From NCBI GenBank assembly GCA_900545925.1, contig URAZ01000008.1, forward strand, positions 1-64,000: a stretch of DNA of 64,000 nt, given 5' to 3'. This DNA comes from an uncultured Eubacteriales bacterium (lineage in GTDB: Bacteria > Bacillota > Clostridia > Oscillospirales > Oscillospiraceae). Both the position numbers and the translations under genes were made by a program. A model generated the notes under the pieces. That model ran no database searches, had not been told where the DNA came from, and saw only the letters and a program-made list of their open reading frames with translations. Below are positions 1 through 7,574 of this stretch, one piece after another. Numbering within the stretch: position 1 is the stretch's first letter; each line of letters begins with the position of its first letter.

Positions 1-119
1 CTTTCTATTATTTTGCTGATATTTACAATATAACACAGATACTCCAAAATATCAAATAAGCAGTAAACGCATAACTCAGTACTGTACGCCGCTAATTTAA
101 TCACTTGTAAGCGTTACAT

Positions 120-308
120 TTGTTCCGTCTGTATGCTATAGGCCAGAGAATCAGGTACTATCGGAAAACACAGGGGCTTTCCCAAGAACAGCTGGCAGAA
201 AAAGTTGATATATCTACCACGCACATGAGTCATATTGAAACCGGAAGCACAAAACTGAGTTTACAAGTTTTTGGGGAGTTAGCCGAGGCGCTTCATAAAC
301 CTCGGTAA
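120..308 (+). pseudogene. Truncated XRE-family helix-turn-helix regulator
   Basis: The frame opens with TTG and encodes a 62-residue Cro/C1-type helix-turn-helix: residues 7-60 carry the QRIRYYRKTQGLSQEQLAEK start and the THMSHIETG recognition-helix region. Such regulators normally continue past the LAEAL helix with a dimerisation tail. Here the family match stops at about base 293 and three unrelated codons lead to a stop at 306. The opposite-strand isochorismatase is cut at the same point, so this reads as a deletion scar rather than a short functional gene. No clear ribosome binding site is visible. It could still make a bare DNA-binding domain. Confidence 0.6.
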
Positions 309-600
309 TGCCACGCTCCTGAAGGAAAGCAGAGAACGCCTCGCTGGTCAGGGCATTGCTTTTTGACTTTGTAAAGATGTGATCGGATACGACGTTCAAC
401 TCTGGCACCAACTCTGCGCCGCGAGTTCCTGGCCTGAATGTTCTCGTTCCCGCAGACAGGTTGTTGTGCTGTATGTAAATAACCCACAGTTCCTTTTTAA
501 CGGCCCAATCAATCGCTTCATTGACGTTTTCAATGATTTCCCTGTAGTTTTTCGTGATATCATTTTGAAGGTCGATCACGACCAGTGCGCTGTTTTTCAT
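295..600 (-). pseudogene. Isochorismatase-family hydrolase, N-terminal fragment
   Basis: The N-terminal part of a cysteine hydrolase of the isochorismatase/nicotinamidase fold is clear: SALVVIDLQND with the catalytic Asp near residue 10, then the strand around VIYIQHNN, and GITEVY near residue 100. The GITEVY strand should lead into the Thr-Gly-...-Cys segment with the catalytic cysteine. Instead, homology ends at about base 295 and the frame runs through the reverse of the truncated regulator to a stop at 214. The ATG at 600 is chosen because GGAGGAATAT lies just upstream. Without the catalytic cysteine the product should be inactive. Confidence 0.65.
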
Positions 601-639
601 ATATTCCTCCACAGATTTCTTCTTCCGATCTCCGTCGGC

Positions 640-1386
640 TCAGCCTCGAACGCCTGCCAGCGCCAGAAACTTTTTGTCTGACTGAATACTCTGTGTCAGG
701 AACTGTCCGTCCCGGAACAGAGCGTAGGTCGTGACCGGCGCGGGGACATTCTGCGCAGATTCTTTGTCGGTAATATGGATTGCCTTGAATGGAATGCCAT
801 GTTCTTCGGCAATCTCCTGCACCTTCGGTACCCAGTAACAGGTGAACGGGCACTGGTCGGTATAATAAAGGACAAAGCCGTCCTCGGCTGTCTTGGGATG
901 CTTGGCGCATTGCCTGAATTTCGGCGGCTCAGCATTCGGCACAAGGGGCAAATACATCAGGCTGATTCCACAGTCAGATATGTCTGCAGTCTGGAAGCCC
1001 TTGTAAGCCAGAAACTTTGGATCAGCGAGAAATTCCCGCTTTCGTCCCTCGGCGCACAGGATGCAGACGCCCCTCCTGGCCTGCGCCCTGGCGTCTCGGA
1101 TACACGCGTTCAAAAGGTCATTGGAATATCCATGCCCTTTCATTGCGCCTGCGATCCACAGGCAGTTGATATAGAGGTATCCCTCTGCCTCAATGGGCAC
1201 CCATGCGTTTTCTGCGGGAATGTATTCGATAAAGCACTTGCCGCGCTCCTCGCTGCGGTAAAAAACAAGCCCCTCGTCAAAGCGCTGCCGGAGCCATTCC
1301 TTTTTTACCAGGCTCTGCTTGCCGGACATTGCGCAGCAGATGTGTTCTTTGTCTATGTTTTCTTTTGTAATATGGATGTAATTCAT
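640..1386 (-). CDS. GNAT N-acetyltransferase with C-terminal YoaP domain
   Basis: A 248-residue two-domain protein. Residues 1-150 resemble a GNAT acetyltransferase fold, with an acetyl-CoA loop-like segment around AGAMKGHGYSNDLL. Residues 170-245 match the YoaP-type thioredoxin-like domain, with YYTDQCPFTCYWVPKVQE and the PAPVTTYALFRDG strand. The family is common in Firmicutes and its substrate is unknown. The start is supported by AGGAGG nine bases upstream of ATG. The gene is co-directional with the broken isochorismatase downstream and the KTR gene upstream. Family assignment is good; function is inferred only from the fold. Confidence 0.8.
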   Translation of the reverse strand: MNYIHITKENIDKEHICCAMSGKQSLVKKEWLRQRFDEGLVFYRSEERGKCFIEYIPAENAWVPIEAEGYLYINCLWIAGAMKGHGYSNDLLNACIRDARAQARRGVCILCAEGRKREFLADPKFLAYKGFQTADISDCGISLMYLPLVPNAEPPKFRQCAKHPKTAEDGFVLYYTDQCPFTCYWVPKVQEIAEEHGIPFKAIHITDKESAQNVPAPVTTYALFRDGQFLTQSIQSDKKFLALAGVRG

Positions 1387-1405
1387 CGGTTCCTCCTAAA
1401 ATGCT

Positions 1406-1422
1406 CGTTCGTGCCACGAACG
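1406..1422. promoter_or_regulatory. Short palindrome in the leader of the YoaP-family gene
   Basis: CGTTCGTG, one spacer base, then CACGAACG: a perfect 8-bp inverted repeat 20-36 bases upstream of the acetyltransferase start. It could be a regulator-binding site or a small RNA hairpin near the ribosome binding site. No regulator can be assigned. Confidence 0.3.
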
Positions 1423-1465
1423 CAAATAAACGCAGTACAAACCGATTCCCCGGTCTGCACTGCGT

Positions 1466-1654
1466 CTAAGCGTCTGGCATTTTGATTTCTTCCATTTTCC
1501 CGTCTCGGAAGCAGATCACACAGGTATATTTGCACTTTGGGCAAAACAGAGGAAAATCCTCTAATACCGTGCGCGGTCGTATCTGTGTCCTTGTTTTGCC
1601 GCCGCATTTCGGGCAGCAAAGCCAATCTGATTTTGATTGCAGGGTTTCTGCCAT
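1466..1654 (-). CDS. Cysteine-rich KTR-family small zinc-binding protein
   Basis: A 62-residue protein with two CPxC knuckles, CPKCGGKTR near residue 14 and CPKCKYTC near residue 38. This is the signature of the Cys-rich KTR family, often found in Tn916-like conjugative elements and near tetracycline-resistance genes. The KTR triplet follows the first knuckle as expected. A weak GGTGAGGTG precedes the ATG. The protein probably binds zinc; its role is unknown. It supports the idea that this end of the window contains remains of a mobile element, but no transposase or integrase is present. Confidence 0.75.
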   Translation of the reverse strand: MAETLQSKSDWLCCPKCGGKTRTQIRPRTVLEDFPLFCPKCKYTCVICFRDGKMEEIKMPDA

Positions 1655-1678
1655 TTATACCACACCTCACCGAACCTG

Positions 1679-1852
1679 TCAAGATATGCCGCTTTGGGAG
1701 AAATTCACGGCAACTCCGGCTGCGCCCCTTCTCGTTTCGGCATACGCAGTAGAATACGGCTCCAGCCAGAAATGCAAGGTCAAAAAGATGAACGCCCAAA
1801 ACGCGGCGACCAGCAGCAGAAACATCCAAAGCCGGACTGGTTTCGGTTTCAC
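1679..1852 (-). CDS. Small single-pass membrane protein overlapping tetR
   Basis: A 57-residue frame starts with GTG inside the stop region of the TetR gene (GTGA, four-base overlap), which implies translational coupling. Residues 8-30 form one hydrophobic segment (LWMFLLLVAAFWAFIFLTLH) after a basic KPKPVR start, so an inside-to-outside single-pass topology is likely. The remainder is polar and short. I do not recognise the family. Coupling to a regulator suggests the pair belongs to one unit, perhaps the regulated membrane-stress or efflux function, but that is inference. Confidence 0.5.
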   Translation of the reverse strand: MKPKPVRLWMFLLLVAAFWAFIFLTLHFWLEPYSTAYAETRRGAAGVAVNFSQSGIS

Positions 1853-2421
1853 GCCGTTTCCTCCTGCGCTGCCAATATTGCGCCCCGATACGCCTGCTGC
1901 AGTTGGGAATTGATCGTCTCCTCGTCGTATTTCAGTGAATTGTTGGCGACGATGCTTGCATACCCGTGCGCAAACAGGAAAACAGTCAAAAAGACCTGTT
2001 TCGTCTGTTCCATGCCGATTCCCAATACCCCCTGCATCGCCGAAAGAACAGGGGTAAGTTCTTCGGCATCGATCAATTCGAGCAGGGTGCTTCCGTTAAA
2101 GTAATCCGACTGGAACAGGAACCGGAACAAATGCGGCTCTTCGATTGCAAAACGAATATAATTCATTCCAATTCCAAGCGCAGCGCCCTTCTGCGGCTTT
2201 TTGATCCTCACCAGATAGTCCGAATGGTACTGGTCAGCTTTCGCATAGACTGTCCGCTTCAGTTCTTCAATCGTTGCAAAATGATACATGACGGGCTGTG
2301 TGGAGCAATGCAGCCGCTCCGATACCGTCCTTGCGTTGATGTTTTCCGCGCCTGTTTCGCGGGCAACCGCAAAGGCCGCATCCAGGATCATTTCTTTTGT
2401 GACTTTCACTTTTGCGGGCAT
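1849..2421 (-). CDS. TetR/AcrR-family transcriptional regulator
   Basis: A 190-residue TetR-type repressor. Residues 8-50 form the DNA-binding domain (KEMILDAAFAVARETG, then ARTVSERLHCSTQPVMYHF, the typical helix-turn-helix with the YxxF end). The rest is a helical ligand/dimer domain of normal length. The start is the first ATG, with GGAGGCGCAAAT upstream. A perfect 11-bp inverted repeat lies 13-50 bases upstream of the start, so autorepression is likely. The only clearly linked partner is the overlapping small membrane protein. Confidence 0.85.
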   Translation of the reverse strand: MPAKVKVTKEMILDAAFAVARETGAENINARTVSERLHCSTQPVMYHFATIEELKRTVYAKADQYHSDYLVRIKKPQKGAALGIGMNYIRFAIEEPHLFRFLFQSDYFNGSTLLELIDAEELTPVLSAMQGVLGIGMEQTKQVFLTVFLFAHGYASIVANNSLKYDEETINSQLQQAYRGAILAAQEETA

Positions 2422-2433
2422 ATTTGCGCCTCC

Positions 2434-2471
2434 ATATATAATCCGAGTTATATATAATTTGGATTATATAT
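2434..2471. promoter_or_regulatory. Palindromic operator for the TetR regulator
   Basis: ATATATAATCC at 2434-2444 and its exact reverse complement GGATTATATAT at 2461-2471 are separated by 16 bases that contain TATATAAT, a possible -10 element. An AT-rich perfect repeat directly before a TetR gene is the expected position for its own operator overlapping the promoter. Confidence 0.6.
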
Positions 2472-2563
2472 CAATGAATATGAATTGTCAATCCGTCTGA
2501 CACAAAATAATCAGAAGCCCCCCTATCATTCGGCAATCGAGCCCCTGAACTATGCCGCGCGAA

Positions 2564-2609
2564 AAGGCGCGTACCGCCGGGCCTGTGAAAACCCATGGGT
2601 ACGCGCCTT
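2564..2609 (-). terminator. Terminator at the end of the glycosidase operon
   Basis: AAGGCGCGTACC (2564-2575) pairs perfectly with GGTACGCGCCTT (2598-2609), a 12-bp GC-rich stem six bases after the stop codon of the last operon gene. On the minus strand it ends in a short TTTT run, so termination may be partial. Confidence 0.55.
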
Positions 2610-2614
2610 GTGGT

Positions 2615-5407
2615 TTAGTCTGTCTCCTGAAGCGCCTGGTCAAGCAGTCCCTCCCGCAGCAGAACATGCAGAAGCTGCTCAGCGAACAGACGGTGCAGCG
2701 GCCGCGAGGGGTGATTGATTTCGTTGCTGAGAAGCGCTGTAATATCTTCGCCGCCAGAAAACCGCTCCTTCCAGAGCGCGTAGCAGTCGCAGACCGGGAC
2801 GCGTGCTTCTTCGCAGACATCCCTTGCCGCCTGCATATACCGGTCAACCTGCCCATTCAGCTGAAGCGCGCAGCAGTGCGCCTGCATCTCCCGCAGCGGC
2901 GGGCAGGCGGCGTAGCGCGCCGTCGTGCCTGTGCACATCATGTTCGGCGTCATAAAGACCGGCATGCTGCCCGCGCGCCGCAGTGCCCGGAAAATCTCCC
3001 GCAGACAATCCTGGTATGCGCCAAGTCCGGCATCGCCGCCGTGCACGTCATTCAGGCCGAAGCACACCACCGTGATATCCGGCCGGTAACGCAGCACGTC
3101 CGGTTCAAGCCGCGCAAGCCCTTCCCTGCTCGTATTGCCGCCTATGCCTGCGTTGATGATGCGGACACCCGCATGGCTGCCGTGCCTGCGCAGATAGTCC
3201 TGCAGCATGGGACGCAGCTGCGCGTGATAGACAGCGTCCGGATCCATGACGCACTGCCATGTGTGATCTGGGGCTTCATACGTCTCAAAGCAGCCCTCCG
3301 TGACACTGTCGCCGAGAAATGCAAGCGTCAGGGTATGGAGACTGACCAGCTGATACGACGCAAAGCTGACGACCGGCTTGCCGTCAATGTGGACGGAGCG
3401 GATTGCCGGCCCCTCAAGGCGCTGGATGCCGCCTGCGGCGAGTTTCAGGAAAACGAAGTCCTGCGCGTCGATCCGGATTTGGCGGCCTTCGACGGATAAT
3501 TCCGTAAAAAGCGGGTTGCCGCTCGGCGCAGCTGCGTCCGGCGCGGTGAAGATCATGCTGCCGTCCTGCAGCACGCAGCCGCAGGGAAGCCGATACGTCC
3601 GGATATGATTGGCAGCAAGCAGCGCAGTCAGATCGGAAATCTCAGGATTGTCCGAGCACCAGAAAAGGCTGCTTCGCAGCTGCACGCCAAGCGCCGTGAG
3701 ATCTTCGCCAGAAAAGCCCGTATCAAGTTCGCCGATGACAGCCGCCGGGAGTTTGCGTCCGGCAAGTTCCTGAAGAAACACCTGTTCACTCTGCGTAGCG
3801 AATTGGGGATAGGCATAGAGTACAAAGTGGAACGTCTGGCTGCCGTATTGTGCGGTTCCGTCCGGCAGAAGCCGGATTGCACCGGAGTCGATCTCGTAGC
3901 TGCCGACTAAGTCGCAGTTATACCCCGCGTCCCAGAGCCCGCGTGCAAGCGAAAAGACCCGCTTGAAGACGCTGCCATAGGTGTCCCACGTTCCGTGAAC
4001 GTTCTGGTTGTATTTTGCATTGCAGGCTGCGGGAACCCCCATGATAATCAGCACATCCGACGCCGCAGGCGCGTGCTGCACATGATCCAGCGCGCGGACC
4101 CGCTGCTCGCACTGCGAGACAGCTTCTAACTCTCCAGGGCGGCACAGCTGCTGCACAACGCGCTCAAAGCGGCATTCGTAGGCAAGAGAAATGGTTCTGC
4201 CGCCGTAGCGCGCGTTGCGGTAAATTTCCTTGAAAAAACTCGTCAGGAAGCCGGCCCCCTCGCCGTACCACATGTTGTAGAAGACGTTTGCCTCTGCCTT
4301 GTGCGTCAGCGCCAGCCGTACAGGATAGAGCATGATCTCGTCCGTAAAGCCGTAATCGCGCGGGACGCCCCACCAGTCGATCCCGTTTTTCCAGACCTCC
4401 GGCGTATTGTCCGTTTCCTCAATCGCAAACCACGTCGGATGCACGCCGACAAAGGCTCCGCTGCCGAACGTCGATTTGACGTTCTGATAGAACGTCTGCT
4501 CCGCGTTTATGGTAATCTGCCGGATAAAGGCGTGATAGCAGTTGATGCTGACCAGCTGTTCATTCGGATCGGCAGCATTTCCGATAAAGCGGTTCAGATA
4601 ATCCAGTCGGAGACTTCTCCGGTACTGCGCCTGATAGCGCGCGTCCAGCGCGTGGCTGTAGTAGGGATGCTCGTCCCATTTTTGATAGCTGCCCGGTGTA
4701 AAGTCAAAAAACGGACTGGTCATGTAGGAAAGTTCGTCCACAGCCGCGCCGTCGAGCGGAATATCCGCATAGGCAGCAAAAAGTTCGCGGTTGAATGCCT
4801 CGTGCGCATCAGAAGCCAAATCGTTTGCCTGGTACCAGCTGACAACTGCCGCGAATATGTGCTCTGCTGCATCAGAGCCGCCTGGCAAGCTTACACGGAC
4901 GGTGTCCGGGCCGGTGCGAGTCAGACCGCAGTCCTGCGTCAGTTCACGCAGCGTCCCGGGCTCGTAGCCCTGCTCCGTTCTGCGGTAACGGTAGACACAC
5001 AGGAGCAACTCACCGGATTGCCGGTCACCGGCAAACAGATCCGCACCGCTGGCCTGCCGGATCGAAAAATCCGCGTGCTCTGCGTCGGCCGGAAGTTCTT
5101 TCCAGTATACGATACCGGTGCGTGCCTCCGGATACGCCGTGCAGAAGCGCTCTTTCTCGCTGCGTGCATCGATCTCCAGGATCAGCTTTTTGCCGCGCGC
5201 GTGCAGCAGCCGGCAGGCGTCAAGGACAGCGTCATGTGTTTTTTTCGTGCTCAGCCCGTCCCGGCACCAGTGTGTGCAGATAAACACGGTATCAAAGCAG
5301 CTTCTTTCACAGAGGTCGTCGATACCGGCGCGGTAGCTGCCGGAGTCAATATGGCTGTCATCCCATTTCCAGTATAGAATCCTCGGCGGGCGGTTTTCCT
5401 GTTTCAT
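2615..5407 (-). CDS. Glycosidase-like protein fused to an SGNH/GDSL esterase
   Basis: A 930-residue cytoplasmic enzyme with two parts. Residues 1-690 look like a TIM-barrel glycoside hydrolase of an unclassified type, with aromatic-rich segments (ILYWKWDD, WYGEGAGF) and a possible acidic pair in AAVDELSY. Residues 690-925 are an SGNH hydrolase: FLGDSVTEG (nucleophile Ser), NAGIGGNTS (Gly), CFGLND (Asn) and INHPS (His). The usual Asp three residues before the catalytic His is Glu here. It is the last gene of the transport/glycosidase operon. A deacylating glycan hydrolase is inferred; the glycosidase part could also be a binding scaffold. ATG at 5407 follows AGGAGG. Confidence 0.65.
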   Translation of the reverse strand: MKQENRPPRILYWKWDDSHIDSGSYRAGIDDLCERSCFDTVFICTHWCRDGLSTKKTHDAVLDACRLLHARGKKLILEIDARSEKERFCTAYPEARTGIVYWKELPADAEHADFSIRQASGADLFAGDRQSGELLLCVYRYRRTEQGYEPGTLRELTQDCGLTRTGPDTVRVSLPGGSDAAEHIFAAVVSWYQANDLASDAHEAFNRELFAAYADIPLDGAAVDELSYMTSPFFDFTPGSYQKWDEHPYYSHALDARYQAQYRRSLRLDYLNRFIGNAADPNEQLVSINCYHAFIRQITINAEQTFYQNVKSTFGSGAFVGVHPTWFAIEETDNTPEVWKNGIDWWGVPRDYGFTDEIMLYPVRLALTHKAEANVFYNMWYGEGAGFLTSFFKEIYRNARYGGRTISLAYECRFERVVQQLCRPGELEAVSQCEQRVRALDHVQHAPAASDVLIIMGVPAACNAKYNQNVHGTWDTYGSVFKRVFSLARGLWDAGYNCDLVGSYEIDSGAIRLLPDGTAQYGSQTFHFVLYAYPQFATQSEQVFLQELAGRKLPAAVIGELDTGFSGEDLTALGVQLRSSLFWCSDNPEISDLTALLAANHIRTYRLPCGCVLQDGSMIFTAPDAAAPSGNPLFTELSVEGRQIRIDAQDFVFLKLAAGGIQRLEGPAIRSVHIDGKPVVSFASYQLVSLHTLTLAFLGDSVTEGCFETYEAPDHTWQCVMDPDAVYHAQLRPMLQDYLRRHGSHAGVRIINAGIGGNTSREGLARLEPDVLRYRPDITVVCFGLNDVHGGDAGLGAYQDCLREIFRALRRAGSMPVFMTPNMMCTGTTARYAACPPLREMQAHCCALQLNGQVDRYMQAARDVCEEARVPVCDCYALWKERFSGGEDITALLSNEINHPSRPLHRLFAEQLLHVLLREGLLDQALQETD

Positions 5408-5422
5408 GCAAATACCTCCTGT

Positions 5423-7570
5423 TTATGCCTGCGCGGCCGCATCCGCCTGCCAGTGCAGCAGGAGTCTGCGGTCAAATCCGCTGCGGATGCAGACCGTCTC
5501 GCCGCCATTGCAGCCGTACAGCATCCACGAGCAGCCGCTCCAGACCGGCGCAGTAAGCAGCCGCTCCAGACCGCCGCAGATGCTGAGTGCATCTGCACCT
5601 GTTCCGAAGGCGCGGACCGGCGCACCGTTTTCTTCGGTCAGACGCAGGCCGATGCGCCGCGCGTTCTCCGGCACGGTAAAGGACAAGCTTGCGCCGCTGT
5701 CGATGACCAAAAGTCCTGCCCGGGGCACGGACTCGCAGCGCCGCCATGTAATCAGTTCCACGCTGCCCGGCTGAAGCGTGCGGACAAGCGCGCGCGTCGT
5801 GCGGCCGAGCGGCTGTTCGAGAAAGGTGTGGCCGGCATAACACAGGCAGAGTTCCATCTGTTCCTGCTCTTTCCAGCACGACGGCGTCACGCAGAGCGTC
5901 TGCGCGGTCGAAGTCGGGTTTACCAGTGTCAGGAAGCCTCCCGCCTCGTCAAAGCACGAATACGCGTAGCCGCCGCCGTGCATGGGCTCACCGTGCATCT
6001 GCACCGTCCAGTTTTCGCCGAGTGTTCGCTCAAACAGCGGGACACTCTGCGCGAGAAAGTCCCAGTCCGCGTCATCCAGAAGCGAGAGTTCGCCGTAGAG
6101 GTTTTGCTTGCGGTTTCCGTGCGACAAATTCATAATCCAGCTGTCGCGGAAAGCGGACTTGCCCAGATAATAAATCGTGTTTGTGTTGCCGATCATGGTT
6201 CCGTGGTCGTCAATCGCCTCCGGCGGGACGAACGCGCGCAGGAAGCGCTGCTCCATCGCATCTGTATAGGCTAGAAGCGACTGCGGCAATCCGGCGGGAA
6301 TCTGCTCTGCGGGGCGCGGATCGCCACAATAAATATAATCCAGATACAAACACCACATCGCCGAGACAACAGCGCGTGAATCCGTCTCGTCAAGCTGCGC
6401 GATCACAGCTGCGTCAACTGTGAACGTATTATACGCAAGTACGAGCAGCTGCGGATATTCCGCGCGCAGCGTCTGAAGCTGCGAAAGAAGATTCCGCACC
6501 GCTGGCTCTTTTGAGCGCACGCCGCCCGCGGCGTGCGTATGCGCACCGCTGACACAGTCGAATGCGGCAAAATCGAGTTTAATCAGGCTGGCGTTCGTGG
6601 CGGCAAGCTGCTTGCGGATGCCGTCAAACAGCATCTGTGCATTTTCCTCACAGCCGAGGCAAAGTGTTCTTTCGCCGTCGTCACGCCTGCGGTAGCTGCC
6701 GTTCAGCTTGTTTGCGGCAAGGCCGACATCGAACCAGAGGCCGAACGAAACACCCATTTCATGCAGCCGCTCCAGAAACCGGCCCGGGCCATCCGGCCAG
6801 GCGGCCTTTTTAAAATCCGGGGCAGGGATATGTTCCTCGAACCAGTACGCATCCATCAGATAGCTGTCGAATGCCATGCCGTGCTCTGCCCCGTGTGCAA
6901 GAAGGCCCGCCAGACGCATAGCCATCGCCTCATCAAGCTGCGCTTCGCCTGCCAACTCATCATGCGCGCCCCAGTCGCAGAAAATACGGCGGCCTTCCGG
7001 CCTGCGCCGCTGGCTTCTGAGCCACGCGACAAAACTTGCTTCAATGCCGGCGCCTTCGGCGAAGCCGAAAATCACGTCATGCAGCAAAAATGTCTCTCCC
7101 GCCTGCAGCGTCTTCCATGGGCTCTGTTCGATCGACAGGCAGCTGCCGTCCAGCACGCGTGTGAGCGCGACCGGCAGCGTACTGGCTGCGAAACAGTCGT
7201 TGGCTGCGAATACAGGCTGGCCCTCACCACCGCCGCGCAGCGGTTCGTCAAAGCGGCTGTATTCGGTCTGCATGTACAGAAGCGTCAGCGGCTGCTTCGC
7301 GGTCACGGAGAGTTTCTTTGCAATGGCGCTGCCGCGCGGTGCATAGCGGAGCTGCACCTGCAGGATGCTGTTTTCATACCGTGCGCCGTCGGGCATCGGC
7401 GTTTTTGAAAATTGTTCCGGGGTCAGCGCATATTGCTGCTCGCCGCTTTGAATCTGCATAGAAAATTCGCAGATAGACGCCGCTGCGCAGCAGCGCCCGT
7501 CACGGCTCCGGATGATCCGTTTTCCGCGATCATCAACAAAAAACTGGTGTTGATTCACCGTTATATTCAT
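5423..7570 (-). CDS. Alpha-galactosidase-like (clade GH-D) glycoside hydrolase
   Basis: A protein of about 715 residues. An N-terminal beta domain (roughly 1-210) precedes a barrel with FCDWGAHDE, YLMDAYWF, FGLWFDVG and SLIKLDFAAFD. The KLDF aspartate sits where GH27/GH36 enzymes carry their nucleophile, and the C-terminus looks like a beta-sandwich. The match to GH36 is distant, so the substrate is not predictable. The ATG at 7570 is preferred over a TTG at 7585 because GAGGAA is spaced correctly from it. No signal peptide is seen, so action on imported sugar in the cytoplasm is likely. Confidence 0.6.
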   Translation of the reverse strand: MNITVNQHQFFVDDRGKRIIRSRDGRCCAAASICEFSMQIQSGEQQYALTPEQFSKTPMPDGARYENSILQVQLRYAPRGSAIAKKLSVTAKQPLTLLYMQTEYSRFDEPLRGGGEGQPVFAANDCFAASTLPVALTRVLDGSCLSIEQSPWKTLQAGETFLLHDVIFGFAEGAGIEASFVAWLRSQRRRPEGRRIFCDWGAHDELAGEAQLDEAMAMRLAGLLAHGAEHGMAFDSYLMDAYWFEEHIPAPDFKKAAWPDGPGRFLERLHEMGVSFGLWFDVGLAANKLNGSYRRRDDGERTLCLGCEENAQMLFDGIRKQLAATNASLIKLDFAAFDCVSGAHTHAAGGVRSKEPAVRNLLSQLQTLRAEYPQLLVLAYNTFTVDAAVIAQLDETDSRAVVSAMWCLYLDYIYCGDPRPAEQIPAGLPQSLLAYTDAMEQRFLRAFVPPEAIDDHGTMIGNTNTIYYLGKSAFRDSWIMNLSHGNRKQNLYGELSLLDDADWDFLAQSVPLFERTLGENWTVQMHGEPMHGGGYAYSCFDEAGGFLTLVNPTSTAQTLCVTPSCWKEQEQMELCLCYAGHTFLEQPLGRTTRALVRTLQPGSVELITWRRCESVPRAGLLVIDSGASLSFTVPENARRIGLRLTEENGAPVRAFGTGADALSICGGLERLLTAPVWSGCSWMLYGCNGGETVCIRSGFDRRLLLHWQADAAAQA

Positions 7571-7574
7571 AAAT

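Noticed and set aside
2488..2856. Minus-strand frame upstream of the operon end
   Set aside because: Overlaps the SGNH domain in another frame and spans the terminator stem.
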